Shown piece after piece: positions 44,874-53,878 of a DNA stretch of 64,000 nucleotides; position 1 is the stretch's first letter; every line of letters begins with the position of its first letter. The notes under the pieces were generated by a model that was given only the letters and a program-made list of their open reading frames with translations, ran no database searches and was not told where the DNA came from. The DNA comes from Allosphingosinicella indica (GTDB lineage Bacteria; Pseudomonadota; Alphaproteobacteria; Sphingomonadales; Sphingomonadaceae). The position numbers were made by a program, and so were the translations under genes. Location of the stretch: NCBI RefSeq assembly GCF_900177405.1, contig NZ_LT840185.1, positions 921,501 to 985,500 of the forward strand, written 5' to 3'.

Positions 44874-45929
44874 CTAGGTCAAAGCGCTGACCTGGTAAGG
44901 CAGCCAATATTCGGCGTGATCGGCCAGAAGCAGCCAGACGACTTGGACGGCGGCCGAATAAAGAAAGACGCCGATCAGCAGCTGAATGTTCTCCCGCCGC
45001 TTGATCGGGAACGCATAAGGCAGGCGCGACAAAACGAATATCTGCAGCGGAATGAGGTACAGCGCCAAGCGGTCGACCACCGTCGATGAGGACGCAACCG
45101 CGAGCCCCGCGATGGACGCGATGACGGCGAACGAGAAATTGCGCCAGATCAGCCGCTCCTGCTCCGAAATCACGAATCGTTTTTGGAATGCCAAGAATAG
45201 CAGCGCGGGCGGTATGTTCATCGCAACGCGGATCGCGGCGCCCTGCGAACTCATTTCGGTTTCGAAATAGCTGGAAAGGATCGCATCCAGAAAAACGTCG
45301 AGAAACAGAAGGAAAAGGATCGCCGCCATCGCTGCCGCGGTCGCGTAGATGACGAACCGGTGGCGAACGGCCGAAAGCGCGATCAGCGGCAGAACGATGA
45401 TCGAGCTTTTGTGGAAAGCCGCTGCGAGGATGACCAGCAAGATGAACCTGACGTAGCGTCCACCCTCGAAACGGCCGATCGACGCCATCACGAGACCGAT
45501 GGCTACGGCCTGACGCGTATAGCCCATGCCGACGACGATCACGAGATAAGGCACCGCAACCACGAAGGCCAACCACGGGTTGGGCTGCCGCTTCGCGAAT
45601 TGTGAAAGCCCCCAGATAAAAATCGCCGCGCAGATGAGATTGACGAACCAGATGTCGAGATCGAGCCCGTAAGCGACGGCGTTCAACGCCATATAGGCAG
45701 GGTCGCTTTGAGTCGGGATCGCGTCCCAACTCATCCGGCTGACCGTGTCGTAGATGATCTCGTAATTGTCCCAGTCTGCGCCAACCTGATAGCGGAGGCC
45801 AATAAAGAGGACGGTAAAGCCGGCGAGCAACGCGAACAGCATCGACCGGCGCGCCGTCTCAGGCGAGCCGAGCCTGTTGCCGACGGAGCCTATGGCGTAG
45901 GCCGAAAACAGAACCCAGTAGGGAAACAC
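44874..45929 (-). CDS. EpsG family membrane protein, probable polysaccharide polymerase
   Basis: Polytopic inner-membrane protein of 351 residues with about ten hydrophobic segments. The EpsG family signature 'LFIGLRYQVGADWDNYEIIY' lies at about residues 41-60, followed by 'YTRQAVAIGLVMASIGRFEG' and 'AFHKSSIIVLPLIAL'. EpsG proteins act as Wzy-like polymerases for exopolysaccharides. A second Wzy/ligase-type protein is encoded at 47208-48572, so roles may be divided between chain polymerisation and ligation. It heads the epsG-wbpB-wbpD unit on the minus strand. Confidence 0.9.
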   Translation of the reverse strand: MFPYWVLFSAYAIGSVGNRLGSPETARRSMLFALLAGFTVLFIGLRYQVGADWDNYEIIYDTVSRMSWDAIPTQSDPAYMALNAVAYGLDLDIWFVNLICAAIFIWGLSQFAKRQPNPWLAFVVAVPYLVIVVGMGYTRQAVAIGLVMASIGRFEGGRYVRFILLVILAAAFHKSSIIVLPLIALSAVRHRFVIYATAAAMAAILFLLFLDVFLDAILSSYFETEMSSQGAAIRVAMNIPPALLFLAFQKRFVISEQERLIWRNFSFAVIASIAGLAVASSSTVVDRLALYLIPLQIFVLSRLPYAFPIKRRENIQLLIGVFLYSAAVQVVWLLLADHAEYWLPYQVSALT

Positions 45930-46086
45930 ATATCCTCCGGCGCCGGGCGTCCGGCGGCAATCGATCTTGCGCCGTGGCGCCTAACCTCGCATGGGACGGG
46001 GCGCAAGTTTCCGGGCACCGACGGGCAAAGCCGCGTCGCGCATAGCCGGTCGTTTCGGCGTTCCCGGACCAGCAGTGGGATCGAAG

Positions 46087-47211
46087 TTGGCCAACAAACG
46101 CATCGTGCTCGCGATCAACGCTTCCTGGAACATCATCAATTTCAGACTTGGACTCGTCAGGGGTCTGCAGGCGGCGGGTTATGAAGTCATAGCCTTGGCG
46201 CCGCCGGACAGGTTCAGTCCCGCACTCGCCGATCACGGCATCACCTTCATTCCGATCGATCTTGACCCTCGCGGGACTTCCGTCACCGCCGATCTCGATC
46301 TGCTGCGGCGGTATCGAAAAGTGCTTCGCGAGGTGCGGCCCGCGGCTTTTCTCGCCTACACGATCAAGCCCAACATCTACGGTTCGATCGCCGCGCGGAT
46401 GCTGGACATTCCGGTGATCAACAATATCGCAGGTCTCGGCGACACGTTCATCGGCAATACGTGGCTGAACCGGCTGGTGCGGGGATTGTATCGGCTGGCT
46501 CTTTCCCGTTCGCCGGTAATATTCTTTCAGAATCCCGACGACCGCGCACTCTTCCTGTCCCGAAAGATCGTCCGCGACGCGCAAACGCGGCTATTGCCGG
46601 GCTCCGGCGTGGACCTGGACCGGTTTAGTCCCCCCGCCGCGACCGGCCGGCAAGATGGCGCCGTCACCTTCCTGATGGTGGCTCGCCTTCTGCGCTCGAA
46701 GGGCGTGGCCGATTTCGTCGAAGCAGGCCGAATGGTGCGCACGAAGCATCCACACACGCAATTTCAGCTCCTTGGTCTCGTTCAGGACGGGAAGGACGCT
46801 ATTCCGCGCGCCGAGATCGATCACTGGGTCAATGAGGGTGCGATAACATTTCTTGGCGGCGCCGATGATGTGCGTCCGTTCATCGCGGCAGCCGATTGTA
46901 TTGTACTGCCGACCTATTATCCCGAAGGCACGCCCCGTTCGCTTCTGGAAGCCGCTGCGATGGGCCGGCCCCTGATTGCTTCCGATATGCCGGGATGCCG
47001 GGAAATCGTCGAGGACGGGCGGAACGGGTTTCGTTTCCCTGCGCGCGACGTGTGCGCGCTCGCCGAGCGAATGACCACGATTGCCGAAATGTCTTCGGTC
47101 GAGCGCGCAGCGATGGGGGCCAAGAGTCGGCGCAAGGTGGAAACCCAATTCGACGAGCGCATCGTCATCGAACGCTACCGCGAAGCGCTCGACATCGCGT
47201 TGACGCGCTAG
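46087..47211 (+). CDS. Glycosyltransferase family 4 protein (PglA/WbpT-like)
   Basis: GT-B glycosyltransferase of about 374 residues beginning 'LANKRIVLAINASWNIINF'. The acceptor domain has 'YEVIALAPPDRFSPAL' and 'FLAYTIKPNIYGSIAARML' with 'INNIAGLGDTFIG', motifs typical of the group that extends undecaprenyl-linked sugars with N-acetylated residues. The donor domain shows 'PGSGVDLDRF', 'FLMVARLLRSKGVADFVEAG' and the EX7E-like 'EGTPRSLLEAAAMGRPLIAS'. TTG at 46087 was chosen over ATG at 45991, because the intervening 32 residues are basic and unlike the family. It is a single-gene unit, convergent on the O-antigen ligase gene with shared CTAG. Confidence 0.86.
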   Translation: MANKRIVLAINASWNIINFRLGLVRGLQAAGYEVIALAPPDRFSPALADHGITFIPIDLDPRGTSVTADLDLLRRYRKVLREVRPAAFLAYTIKPNIYGSIAARMLDIPVINNIAGLGDTFIGNTWLNRLVRGLYRLALSRSPVIFFQNPDDRALFLSRKIVRDAQTRLLPGSGVDLDRFSPPAATGRQDGAVTFLMVARLLRSKGVADFVEAGRMVRTKHPHTQFQLLGLVQDGKDAIPRAEIDHWVNEGAITFLGGADDVRPFIAAADCIVLPTYYPEGTPRSLLEAAAMGRPLIASDMPGCREIVEDGRNGFRFPARDVCALAERMTTIAEMSSVERAAMGAKSRRKVETQFDERIVIERYREALDIALTR

Positions 47212-48572
47212 TCCGCGCTGAGATGCCGCACCGACGGCTCTTCCTCGTCGCGCCGCCCGCGGAAAGGTCGCGGCTCCACCATCAAGGCGAGGCAAGCGGC
47301 GAACAGAGCGGAGATCGCCGCGGTGCGCAGAGGATAATCGACAAAGCTGTGCGCCATGATCGCGGCCGAGGCGATCGTGGCGGCGCGGGCGAAGATGTCG
47401 GCATCCCCCGCAAGCCAGATGGCGAGTGTGCGCCGCCCCCACCAGATCAGGAACAGGCCAAACAGCAGCGCACCGAGGATCCCAGTCTCTAGCAGAACCT
47501 CGAGAACATCGCTGTGCGCGTGGTTCATGAACCTGGCCGTAACCTCGGAGGGCGGCTCGTAGGTGCGATAGACCGATTGAAATGTACCTATGCCCGAGCC
47601 GGCTGGAAAATAGTCGCCCGCGGCCTCGAACGTGCGCTCGAAAGATACCGCGCGCGACTCCGTCGAGCCCTTGGCATCGTTGCCGACGAGATTGTTGCCG
47701 ATCGGCGCGATCAGCACCGCGGCGAGAGCAGCTATCGCCAAAGCCCCTACGGCCGGAAAGGCCCAAACCGGAACCGCCTTACGCTTTGAGCGGATAAGCA
47801 ACAGGCTTGCGGCGATGGTCGGCACGGCAAGGCCGATACCGGCCAATGACGTGTTGATGGCGAGTCCCACGACGATCAGAAGCGCGGCGGCACCGATCAG
47901 GACGACGACGCCCGAGGCCGACTTGCGGGCACGCCGCCCGTCTCGCGTCGAAGCGACCTTCAACGCGGCCAGAAACGGTATGCACGCGAGCAGCAGCGTC
48001 GCCATATGGTTGTTGTTGGAGAAGAAACCGACTGCGAAGCCGCGGTTCGTGATCTGATAGAAATAGGTTGCCGCGCGCTCGCCGCCTGCGACCTGAGTTG
48101 CGCCAACTCCAATCGACAACATAGTCGCACCGACCAAAGCCCATGCCAGCCACGTCGTCCGAAACGCGCCAATCCGGACGATCGCCAGCAGCAGTGCGAA
48201 TGCCGGAATCAGCCAGAGAAGCGACGCGATCGTTGCTTGCGGGTTCAGCGATATCGAAAGCCAAGGCAAAGCGAGGCCGAGCTGTTCAAACCCTGTCGCG
48301 ACGTTTGCGCGGCCGGGCAGCAGCGTCCACACGGAAGGCGGCATCGGAATCAGCTGAACCGCAAACAAAGCGAGCAGGAGGATCGCCAAGCCCATCAGCT
48401 GCCTGGCGGGCCCGGATGGTGCGGTCCGCCGATGTGCCATGAACGCCCAGTAGAGGATCGGCAGCGCTGCGAGCTGGAGGACAGCGTTGCTGATGAAACC
48501 CGCGGCGCTAGCCCCGCCGAGCAGGATACACAGAACGAGATAAAAGGGCGCAAGCAGATGAATGGCGGTCAT
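47208..48572 (-). CDS. O-antigen ligase/Wzy family membrane protein
   Basis: Polytopic inner-membrane protein of 454 residues with about eleven hydrophobic segments. The large periplasmic loop near residues 300-360 contains 'FPAGSGIGTFQSVYRTYEP' and 'NHAHSDVLEVLLETGILGAL', the Wzy_C (O-antigen ligase) signature with the conserved His. It either polymerises the repeat unit or ligates the chain to an acceptor. It is the last gene of the unit wza-wzc-(48569-49828)-wzy and its ATG overlaps the upstream stop (ATGA). Coexistence with EpsG is discussed under findings. Confidence 0.9.
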   Translation of the reverse strand: MTAIHLLAPFYLVLCILLGGASAAGFISNAVLQLAALPILYWAFMAHRRTAPSGPARQLMGLAILLLALFAVQLIPMPPSVWTLLPGRANVATGFEQLGLALPWLSISLNPQATIASLLWLIPAFALLLAIVRIGAFRTTWLAWALVGATMLSIGVGATQVAGGERAATYFYQITNRGFAVGFFSNNNHMATLLLACIPFLAALKVASTRDGRRARKSASGVVVLIGAAALLIVVGLAINTSLAGIGLAVPTIAASLLLIRSKRKAVPVWAFPAVGALAIAALAAVLIAPIGNNLVGNDAKGSTESRAVSFERTFEAAGDYFPAGSGIGTFQSVYRTYEPPSEVTARFMNHAHSDVLEVLLETGILGALLFGLFLIWWGRRTLAIWLAGDADIFARAATIASAAIMAHSFVDYPLRTAAISALFAACLALMVEPRPFRGRRDEEEPSVRHLSAD

Positions 48573-49828
48573 CGTGCGCTCCCGGATGATCTGATTTCAA
48601 CGTTATCGATATGCGCCGACTGCGTCGTCGGAAACTCGGCCGCCATGCCCTCAAGACTGAGCCATTGCGCAACGCAATTCTGAGCGGGCACCGTGAAGTT
48701 GGCGGCAAATGCACGCGGCGCCGCTTCCACGCGATCGAGAACAGTCTCGGACAAAGTCGACGAGGCGCCATCGCACATCACCTGCCAAACCAGCCGGCTG
48801 CCTTGGGCATTGGCATTGCCGTCCGCGCGGAACGTAAGGCGGTATTGCCCGGGAGAGAGCAACAGCAATTGCCGAGCCAGCGGACCGGAGGTGCGGCCGA
48901 AGTAATCGACGTCCAACCCGCCGCGACGCGATCGCTCGGCGGCGCCGGTCTGATTTGTCGTCAGTTGCCAATTGAACGGGCGCGATCCGGGCCGGCCGGC
49001 AAAGCGCCCGTCATAGACTGCATTGCCGCCGGCATCGTCAGGAACATTAAAGAAGGTGCCCCAGAGCTGGCGGGCCTTTCGATACTGCCGCTCATCGACC
49101 AGGCGATCGATGAGCGCGATGCGCCAAATGCCCCGGCCTTCGCGAGGCTGATCGCTCTGGACCTGCTGGCGCGCAAGATCGACGATGAGATCGGCGTCAG
49201 CCCCCGTGCGCGCCAACTCCGCCAGAATGGAATCGTAAATGGGGTCGGCCGCCAGAGCGCGCACCACCGCCGGGCGGACTTCCTTGTCGAGCATCAGCTG
49301 CGACACGGCGCGCGACAAATGGTCTCGTGCAACCGGAGTGAGCTTGCTGAGCACACCGATTTCCACCGTCGCGGCGGCGATATTCTCCGCGCGAAGGTAC
49401 TGCTCGATAAGCATCATCCGGACAGGGCGGCTGCGCGGACTACGCCTGCGCGCCTCTTCCAAGAGGCCGATCGCGCCGGCGCGATCGCCGGCCTCGACCC
49501 GCTGACGAGCGCGGTAGAGGAAAGGGTCGCCAGCCAAAGGTTCATTAACAAACGCGGCTCCCAGCGCGGCATCGACAGCCGGCGGCACTACTGCGCCGAA
49601 TGAGGCATAGCGCTGATCGACGAGCCCGAATGTCACTGGCGGTGCATCCGCGGCAAGCGTGGCTGCCGCGGGAATCCGTGGCGAGGAGACAAGCGTCGTA
49701 CGCATGATGCCCCAAGCTGCCACGATTGCCATGACCACGAGCAAGGCGTGTCCGGCCAACCGGGCCGGCGTTACCGGAATGCGTTCGCGCTTCTCGCGGC
49801 GACGACCGCGGCTCCGGCTACGCCTCAC
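48569..49828 (-). CDS. Membrane-anchored TPR-like protein of unknown function in the export operon
   Basis: Protein of 419 residues not assigned to a named family. A basic N-terminus (about 1-25, many Arg) precedes one membrane span ('HALLVVMAIVAAWGIM', about 27-45), so the rest is probably periplasmic. Residues about 95-270 form TPR-like helices ('PFLYRARQRVEAGDRAGAIG'). Residues about 290-415 look like a beta-sandwich, with 'PGQYRLTFRADGNANAQGSR' and a 'FNWQLTTNQ' opening that recalls carbohydrate-binding modules; two cysteines there (in 'VMCDGA' and 'QNCVAQW') may pair. It overlaps wzc by 11 bp and wzy by 4 bp, so it is probably part of the polymerisation or export machine. Confidence 0.78.
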   Translation of the reverse strand: MRRSRSRGRRREKRERIPVTPARLAGHALLVVMAIVAAWGIMRTTLVSSPRIPAAATLAADAPPVTFGLVDQRYASFGAVVPPAVDAALGAAFVNEPLAGDPFLYRARQRVEAGDRAGAIGLLEEARRRSPRSRPVRMMLIEQYLRAENIAAATVEIGVLSKLTPVARDHLSRAVSQLMLDKEVRPAVVRALAADPIYDSILAELARTGADADLIVDLARQQVQSDQPREGRGIWRIALIDRLVDERQYRKARQLWGTFFNVPDDAGGNAVYDGRFAGRPGSRPFNWQLTTNQTGAAERSRRGGLDVDYFGRTSGPLARQLLLLSPGQYRLTFRADGNANAQGSRLVWQVMCDGASSTLSETVLDRVEAAPRAFAANFTVPAQNCVAQWLSLEGMAAEFPTTQSAHIDNVEIRSSGSAR

Positions 49829-52022
49829 TGTTCTCGAGTGCCTTGATCTCGCGGTCGCTCTGCTCGACCGACTTGTAGCTATAGGCTTCGTACTTGTATC
49901 CGTAGCCGCTCACGTCGTGAGTGTATCGCGTGAGGATGCCGCCAACGACGTTGCTTTCGCCGGTGCGCAGACGACTGAGCGCCTCGAATGCGGCCCGCGT
50001 GCGCGTTTTGCCGGCCTCGATCACCATGATCGTGCCTTCACAGACCGCCGCCAGGAGCGGCGCGTCGGCAAGGCCGAGGATCGGCGGACCATCAACTATG
50101 ACGAAGTCGAACTGCTCGCGCGCTTCGGACAGCAGAGCCGGAAGACGACGGGACGCAAGCAATTCGGCCGGGTTCGGCGGCAACGGCCCACACGGCAGCA
50201 GCCACAGATTGTCAAAGCCCGTCTCGATCACGTGCGGCGCGATCGGATCGCGCGATGTGAGAAGGTTGGACAGCCCGTCGTCCTTTTCCGCACCCGTCAC
50301 GAAAGCGGGTTTGCGCATATCCGCATCGATCAGCAGGACGCGATTGCCCAGGCGTGCAAAATGCTGGGCCAGAGCCCAGATCGTCGTCGATTTGCCCTCC
50401 GCCGGCCGGGTACTAGTAACGAGCAGAATGCGCGGGGCGCCGCTTTCAGTGGTGAAATGCAGTGCCGTCGCTGCCGAGAAATAGGCTTCGGAGATCGGCG
50501 AGGTGGCATCGCGCAGATCCTCGACAGGCTTGCGGCTCTTCGTCGCGGGAATTCCGCCAAGAAATGCGAGGCGCAGCCGGTCCCGGACATCATCGGGCGT
50601 CTTGATCGTGTCGTTGATGAACTCCAACAGCAACGCGATGCCCGCACCAAGCGCCAAGCCGCCAAACAGCCCGACAAGCAAGTTGAAAAGCAGGTTGGGG
50701 GAATAAGGAGATGCCGGCAGCTGGCCGCGGTCCACTACAGACGCCTGGCTCGTGCCGATGCCGCCTGCGACGCCGATCTCTTTGTAGCGCTGAAGAAGCG
50801 CGGCATAGAGTTCGCGGTTGGTGTCCACGTCGCGCTGAATGATATTATATTCGATGCTGCGGCCGCGCAGATTGAGCACTTCTCCCCTCAGTTCGCCGAC
50901 CTTTCCGCGAAGCTCCGCCTCTTCGGACATCGCAGCCTGATACTCGGCGCGCAGCGTGCCGGCGCGTCCCTGACGGACGTTAGAGGATTCGGACGCGATT
51001 TCCTTGTCCAGGCCTTCGATTCGGGCGCGTAGCTGGACCATTTGCGGATAGTCCGGCTGGAAGAGATTGAGTTTCTCCTGATATTCCGCCTGCAGCGCGG
51101 CCCGCGAGTTACGGAGCTCGGCAGTTCGTTCTCCCACCTCGGCGGTATTGGATCCGCGCAGCGACTGCTGGTAAGCTTGCTCGGCGGCAATTCGCTTCGT
51201 TTGCGCTGCGGCGAGCGCCTGATTCAGAGCGATAAGCGATGCGCCGGTCAGAGAACCGGTGTCGCCCGGGTTGCCACCCTGGGCCGACCCGGTGTTGATA
51301 ATCCCTTGCTGCTGCGCATAGGCAACGAGGCGCCTTTCCGATCCTTCGAGATCGCGGCGCACGGTCCCGATCTGCCGCTCCAGAAAGTCGCGGGCATAGG
51401 ATGACGCCTGATAACGGCGCTCTAGGCTCGTCCGAATGAAGGCGTCCGCAAAACCGTTGACTATGAGCGCCGACCGGCCTGGATCGTTGGACGAGAAGGA
51501 TATTTTCAGCAATCGGCTCTCATCGACCCGTTCGACCTTCAGATTCTTCTCAAGGATGGTCGCGGCGGCTGCTTGCCGGGCGGCCCGGTCCATGTCGCCG
51601 GGAACGAAGCCCTCGTCCGAACCGAGGTTGAGATCCTGCGCCACGCGCTCCGCGAGCGCCCGGCTGCGAAGCAAGCCGTGCTGGGTTTCAATGAACGTAC
51701 GATCATTGGAAACCGCGGGTGCAGACCCCTTGCCGCTTTCCATAACTTCGACAGTGGGCGGGTTGATCTCGATCACGGCGGTCGATTGATAGAGCGGCGT
51801 AGACAGCAATGTGACCACGATCGCCACACCCAGGCCTGCGCCGGCCATGCTCAGGATCAGCCACCGCCATTCCCACAGCAGGCGATAGAGCGTCGCGAGG
51901 GTGAGTTCGACTTTCGGCTCACGCTCGTAACCAGGCTCGTCGATACCCGCGAGCTGCCGCCCCTGGTTTCCCACAGGCCACACCTGGCTCACGCCTGCCG
52001 CTTCAAGCTCGTTCTTGCCCAT
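49818..52022 (-). CDS. wzc: Polysaccharide co-polymerase and tyrosine autokinase (Wzc/GumC-like)
   Basis: Inner-membrane protein of 734 residues. Two membrane spans (about 53-75 and 442-467) enclose a periplasmic Wzz domain with long coiled coils (about 190-400) and 'PASPYSPN' just before the second span. The cytoplasmic kinase domain has Walker A 'STRPAEGKSTT' (537-547), Walker A' 'VLLIDADMRKP' (562-572) and Walker B 'FDFVIVDGPPIL'. The C-terminus is tyrosine-rich ('GYGYKYEAYSYK'), the autophosphorylation cluster. It controls chain length and export with Wza, encoded 33 bp upstream. Kinase and co-polymerase are fused, as in Gram-negative group 1 systems. Confidence 0.94.
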   Translation of the reverse strand: MGKNELEAAGVSQVWPVGNQGRQLAGIDEPGYEREPKVELTLATLYRLLWEWRWLILSMAGAGLGVAIVVTLLSTPLYQSTAVIEINPPTVEVMESGKGSAPAVSNDRTFIETQHGLLRSRALAERVAQDLNLGSDEGFVPGDMDRAARQAAAATILEKNLKVERVDESRLLKISFSSNDPGRSALIVNGFADAFIRTSLERRYQASSYARDFLERQIGTVRRDLEGSERRLVAYAQQQGIINTGSAQGGNPGDTGSLTGASLIALNQALAAAQTKRIAAEQAYQQSLRGSNTAEVGERTAELRNSRAALQAEYQEKLNLFQPDYPQMVQLRARIEGLDKEIASESSNVRQGRAGTLRAEYQAAMSEEAELRGKVGELRGEVLNLRGRSIEYNIIQRDVDTNRELYAALLQRYKEIGVAGGIGTSQASVVDRGQLPASPYSPNLLFNLLVGLFGGLALGAGIALLLEFINDTIKTPDDVRDRLRLAFLGGIPATKSRKPVEDLRDATSPISEAYFSAATALHFTTESGAPRILLVTSTRPAEGKSTTIWALAQHFARLGNRVLLIDADMRKPAFVTGAEKDDGLSNLLTSRDPIAPHVIETGFDNLWLLPCGPLPPNPAELLASRRLPALLSEAREQFDFVIVDGPPILGLADAPLLAAVCEGTIMVIEAGKTRTRAAFEALSRLRTGESNVVGGILTRYTHDVSGYGYKYEAYSYKSVEQSDREIKALENSEA

Positions 52023-52055
52023 CAGTGATCTACTGCCTCGAAGTCTTGCATGCCG

Positions 52056-52760
52056 TTAATAGGGACGGAACAGAGCGACGAGCGACAGCGTCTGCAGAAG
52101 CTGCTGCCAGATGCCTCGCACGTTGCCGCCATCGACGACCACGACGTCCCCGGCATAGATTTGCGGATCGGGCGCTTCGCCGCGCCGAATGCTGGTCAGA
52201 TCGAACGCGGCCGCCATACGCTGACCGTCGACCTGCCGGAAAACCGCGACGCGCCGAGGATTGGCGCTGTCGTCCGTGCCACGCGCCTGCGCAACGGCCT
52301 GAATGAGTGTCATCGGGCCGCGTACCGGATATGCGCCCGGCAGCCGCACCGCGCCATCGACGGTAACGACTTGGCCTTGAGCCTCGCGGATCGAGACGGT
52401 AACGTCGGCATTGCGCATGTAACGCTGGTTGAGCTTCGTCGCGATGCTCGTGCGGAGCTGCTCTGCGGTCTGACCGGCGGCGGGGAGCGATCCTATCAAC
52501 GGCATCGAAATGCTTCCACCGGTATCGACGACATAGTCGCGCGTCAGCGCCTCCACCTGGAACACCGTGATCGCCAGAGTGTCGCCGCTCGCTATCCGAT
52601 AGTTCGCATCGGGCGGGGGCGCAGGCGGGGCATCCGGCACGCCGAAGGTCTGGACGTCATAGGGGATCGAGCCGCCGCGTCGATCGCCACAGCCAGTCGC
52701 CAAGAGAGCGAGACACAAGATGCCGAGCCGTGCCGGCTGACTGAACTTCCAAACATTCAT
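52056..52760 (-). CDS. wza: Outer-membrane polysaccharide export lipoprotein (Wza-like)
   Basis: Lipoprotein of 234 residues. The signal peptide ends in a lipobox 'LLATGC' with Cys24. The Poly_export domain follows ('YRIASGDTLAITVF', 'GSISMPLIGSLPAAGQTAEQ'), then one SLBB domain ('VTVDGAVRLPGAYPVRGPMT'). It is much shorter than Escherichia coli Wza (about 380 residues), with a single SLBB and no evident C-terminal barrel helix beyond a short amphipathic end, as is common in sphingomonads. ATG at 52760 was chosen over TTG at 52775. It heads the export unit and should form the outer-membrane channel with Wzc. Confidence 0.92.
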   Translation of the reverse strand: MNVWKFSQPARLGILCLALLATGCGDRRGGSIPYDVQTFGVPDAPPAPPPDANYRIASGDTLAITVFQVEALTRDYVVDTGGSISMPLIGSLPAAGQTAEQLRTSIATKLNQRYMRNADVTVSIREAQGQVVTVDGAVRLPGAYPVRGPMTLIQAVAQARGTDDSANPRRVAVFRQVDGQRMAAAFDLTSIRRGEAPDPQIYAGDVVVVDGGNVRGIWQQLLQTLSLVALFRPY

Positions 52761-52841
52761 CGAAATGACCACCAACCTTGCACACCTCTCGAGCTGTTCT
52801 AAGCGCGTTCCCAGTCTCGAAAGGGATTTTCAGGCCGCTTC

Positions 52842-53684
52842 TTAGAGCGACACTGCCACGCGGAGCAAGGAAGCGTTTTCGCTTCCGGAGGCCGCCGGTG
52901 GCATTTCGTCCTGCTTTTGGGGCCCGGTGGCGAGGTAATGCCGCTCGGCCCCTTCTACGACAAGCGCCGTCAGAACGCCGGAATAAACGGCGCCCGTGTC
53001 GATCGCGATGCGGTTCGAGCGTTCCTCGACGGCCTCCACGATGGTGTGGCCGTGGACGACCAGGCAGCCGTGCGTCTTGACGTCATCGAGAAACGGACCG
53101 CGAATCCAGCGCAGATCGCGTTGCACCTGATCTTCCATCGCGACCCCCGGCCGGATGCCAGCGTGGACGAACAGGTAATCGCCAAACTTGAACGTGTCTC
53201 CGAAGCTCTCGAGGAAGGCTAGATGGCGCGCGGGGATATGCTGGCGCAGCAATGCAGCCCCGGCTTTCTCGTCGAGCCGAGACAGTCCAGCCGGATCCAC
53301 GCCGTAGCTCGCCACGCATTCGGCCCCGCCGAACCGCATCCAGTCCGTCAGGAGGCCCGGCTCCGCGGCCATTACGCGCAGCAGGATTTCCTCGTGATTG
53401 CCCATCAGCACCACGCATTTTGCGTAAGGATGGCTGAAATTCGCGAGCCGGTCGATGACTTCGCAAGACTGCGGCCCCCGGTCGATCAGATCGCCCAGAA
53501 AGACGATGAAGGCGCGCGGCACTGGCCGGCGGGCAAGATCATTCTCGATCTGCGTCAGAAGATCGTCCAGCAGGTCGAGGCGGCCGTGAACATCACCGAT
53601 GGCATACGCACGCGCATCCTTGGCGCCCTTCCACGCAGAAGGGGCGCCCCCCAGGGTCGCCGCTATCGTTTTCCAAAAACTCAC
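52842..53684 (-). CDS. Metallophosphoesterase (Ser/Thr phosphatase or ApaH-like)
   Basis: Cytosolic phosphoesterase of 280 residues with all family motifs: 'AIGDVHGRLDLL', 'FLGDLIDRGPQS', 'VLMGNHEEILL' and 'VVHGHTIVEAV'. These bind two metal ions. The protein belongs to the PP2A-like bacterial phosphatases and diadenosine tetraphosphatases, which cannot be separated by eye. It starts with GTG (53684) preceded by GACGGA. It lies 81 bp upstream of wza on the same strand and may be co-expressed with the export genes. A link to Wzc dephosphorylation is conceivable, but Wzc phosphatases are normally of other families. Confidence 0.87.
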   Translation of the reverse strand: MSFWKTIAATLGGAPSAWKGAKDARAYAIGDVHGRLDLLDDLLTQIENDLARRPVPRAFIVFLGDLIDRGPQSCEVIDRLANFSHPYAKCVVLMGNHEEILLRVMAAEPGLLTDWMRFGGAECVASYGVDPAGLSRLDEKAGAALLRQHIPARHLAFLESFGDTFKFGDYLFVHAGIRPGVAMEDQVQRDLRWIRGPFLDDVKTHGCLVVHGHTIVEAVEERSNRIAIDTGAVYSGVLTALVVEGAERHYLATGPQKQDEMPPAASGSENASLLRVAVSL

Positions 53685-53878
53685 AAAATTTCCGTCTCAA
53701 AAATCAGGATGTTTGAAGGTGGCGAAGGATATGCTCCGCGGCGCCCGCGCAATCCCGCCAGCTTCGATTTGGCCGCCCCTTAGCGATCTGGTTTCCGCAC
53801 GGCAACGCGCAAACGCAATCGCCCTAGTCGATTACGGTCTCGCTTCGTCCCACCGGCAGTCCGTAACTTGCCGCCGAA

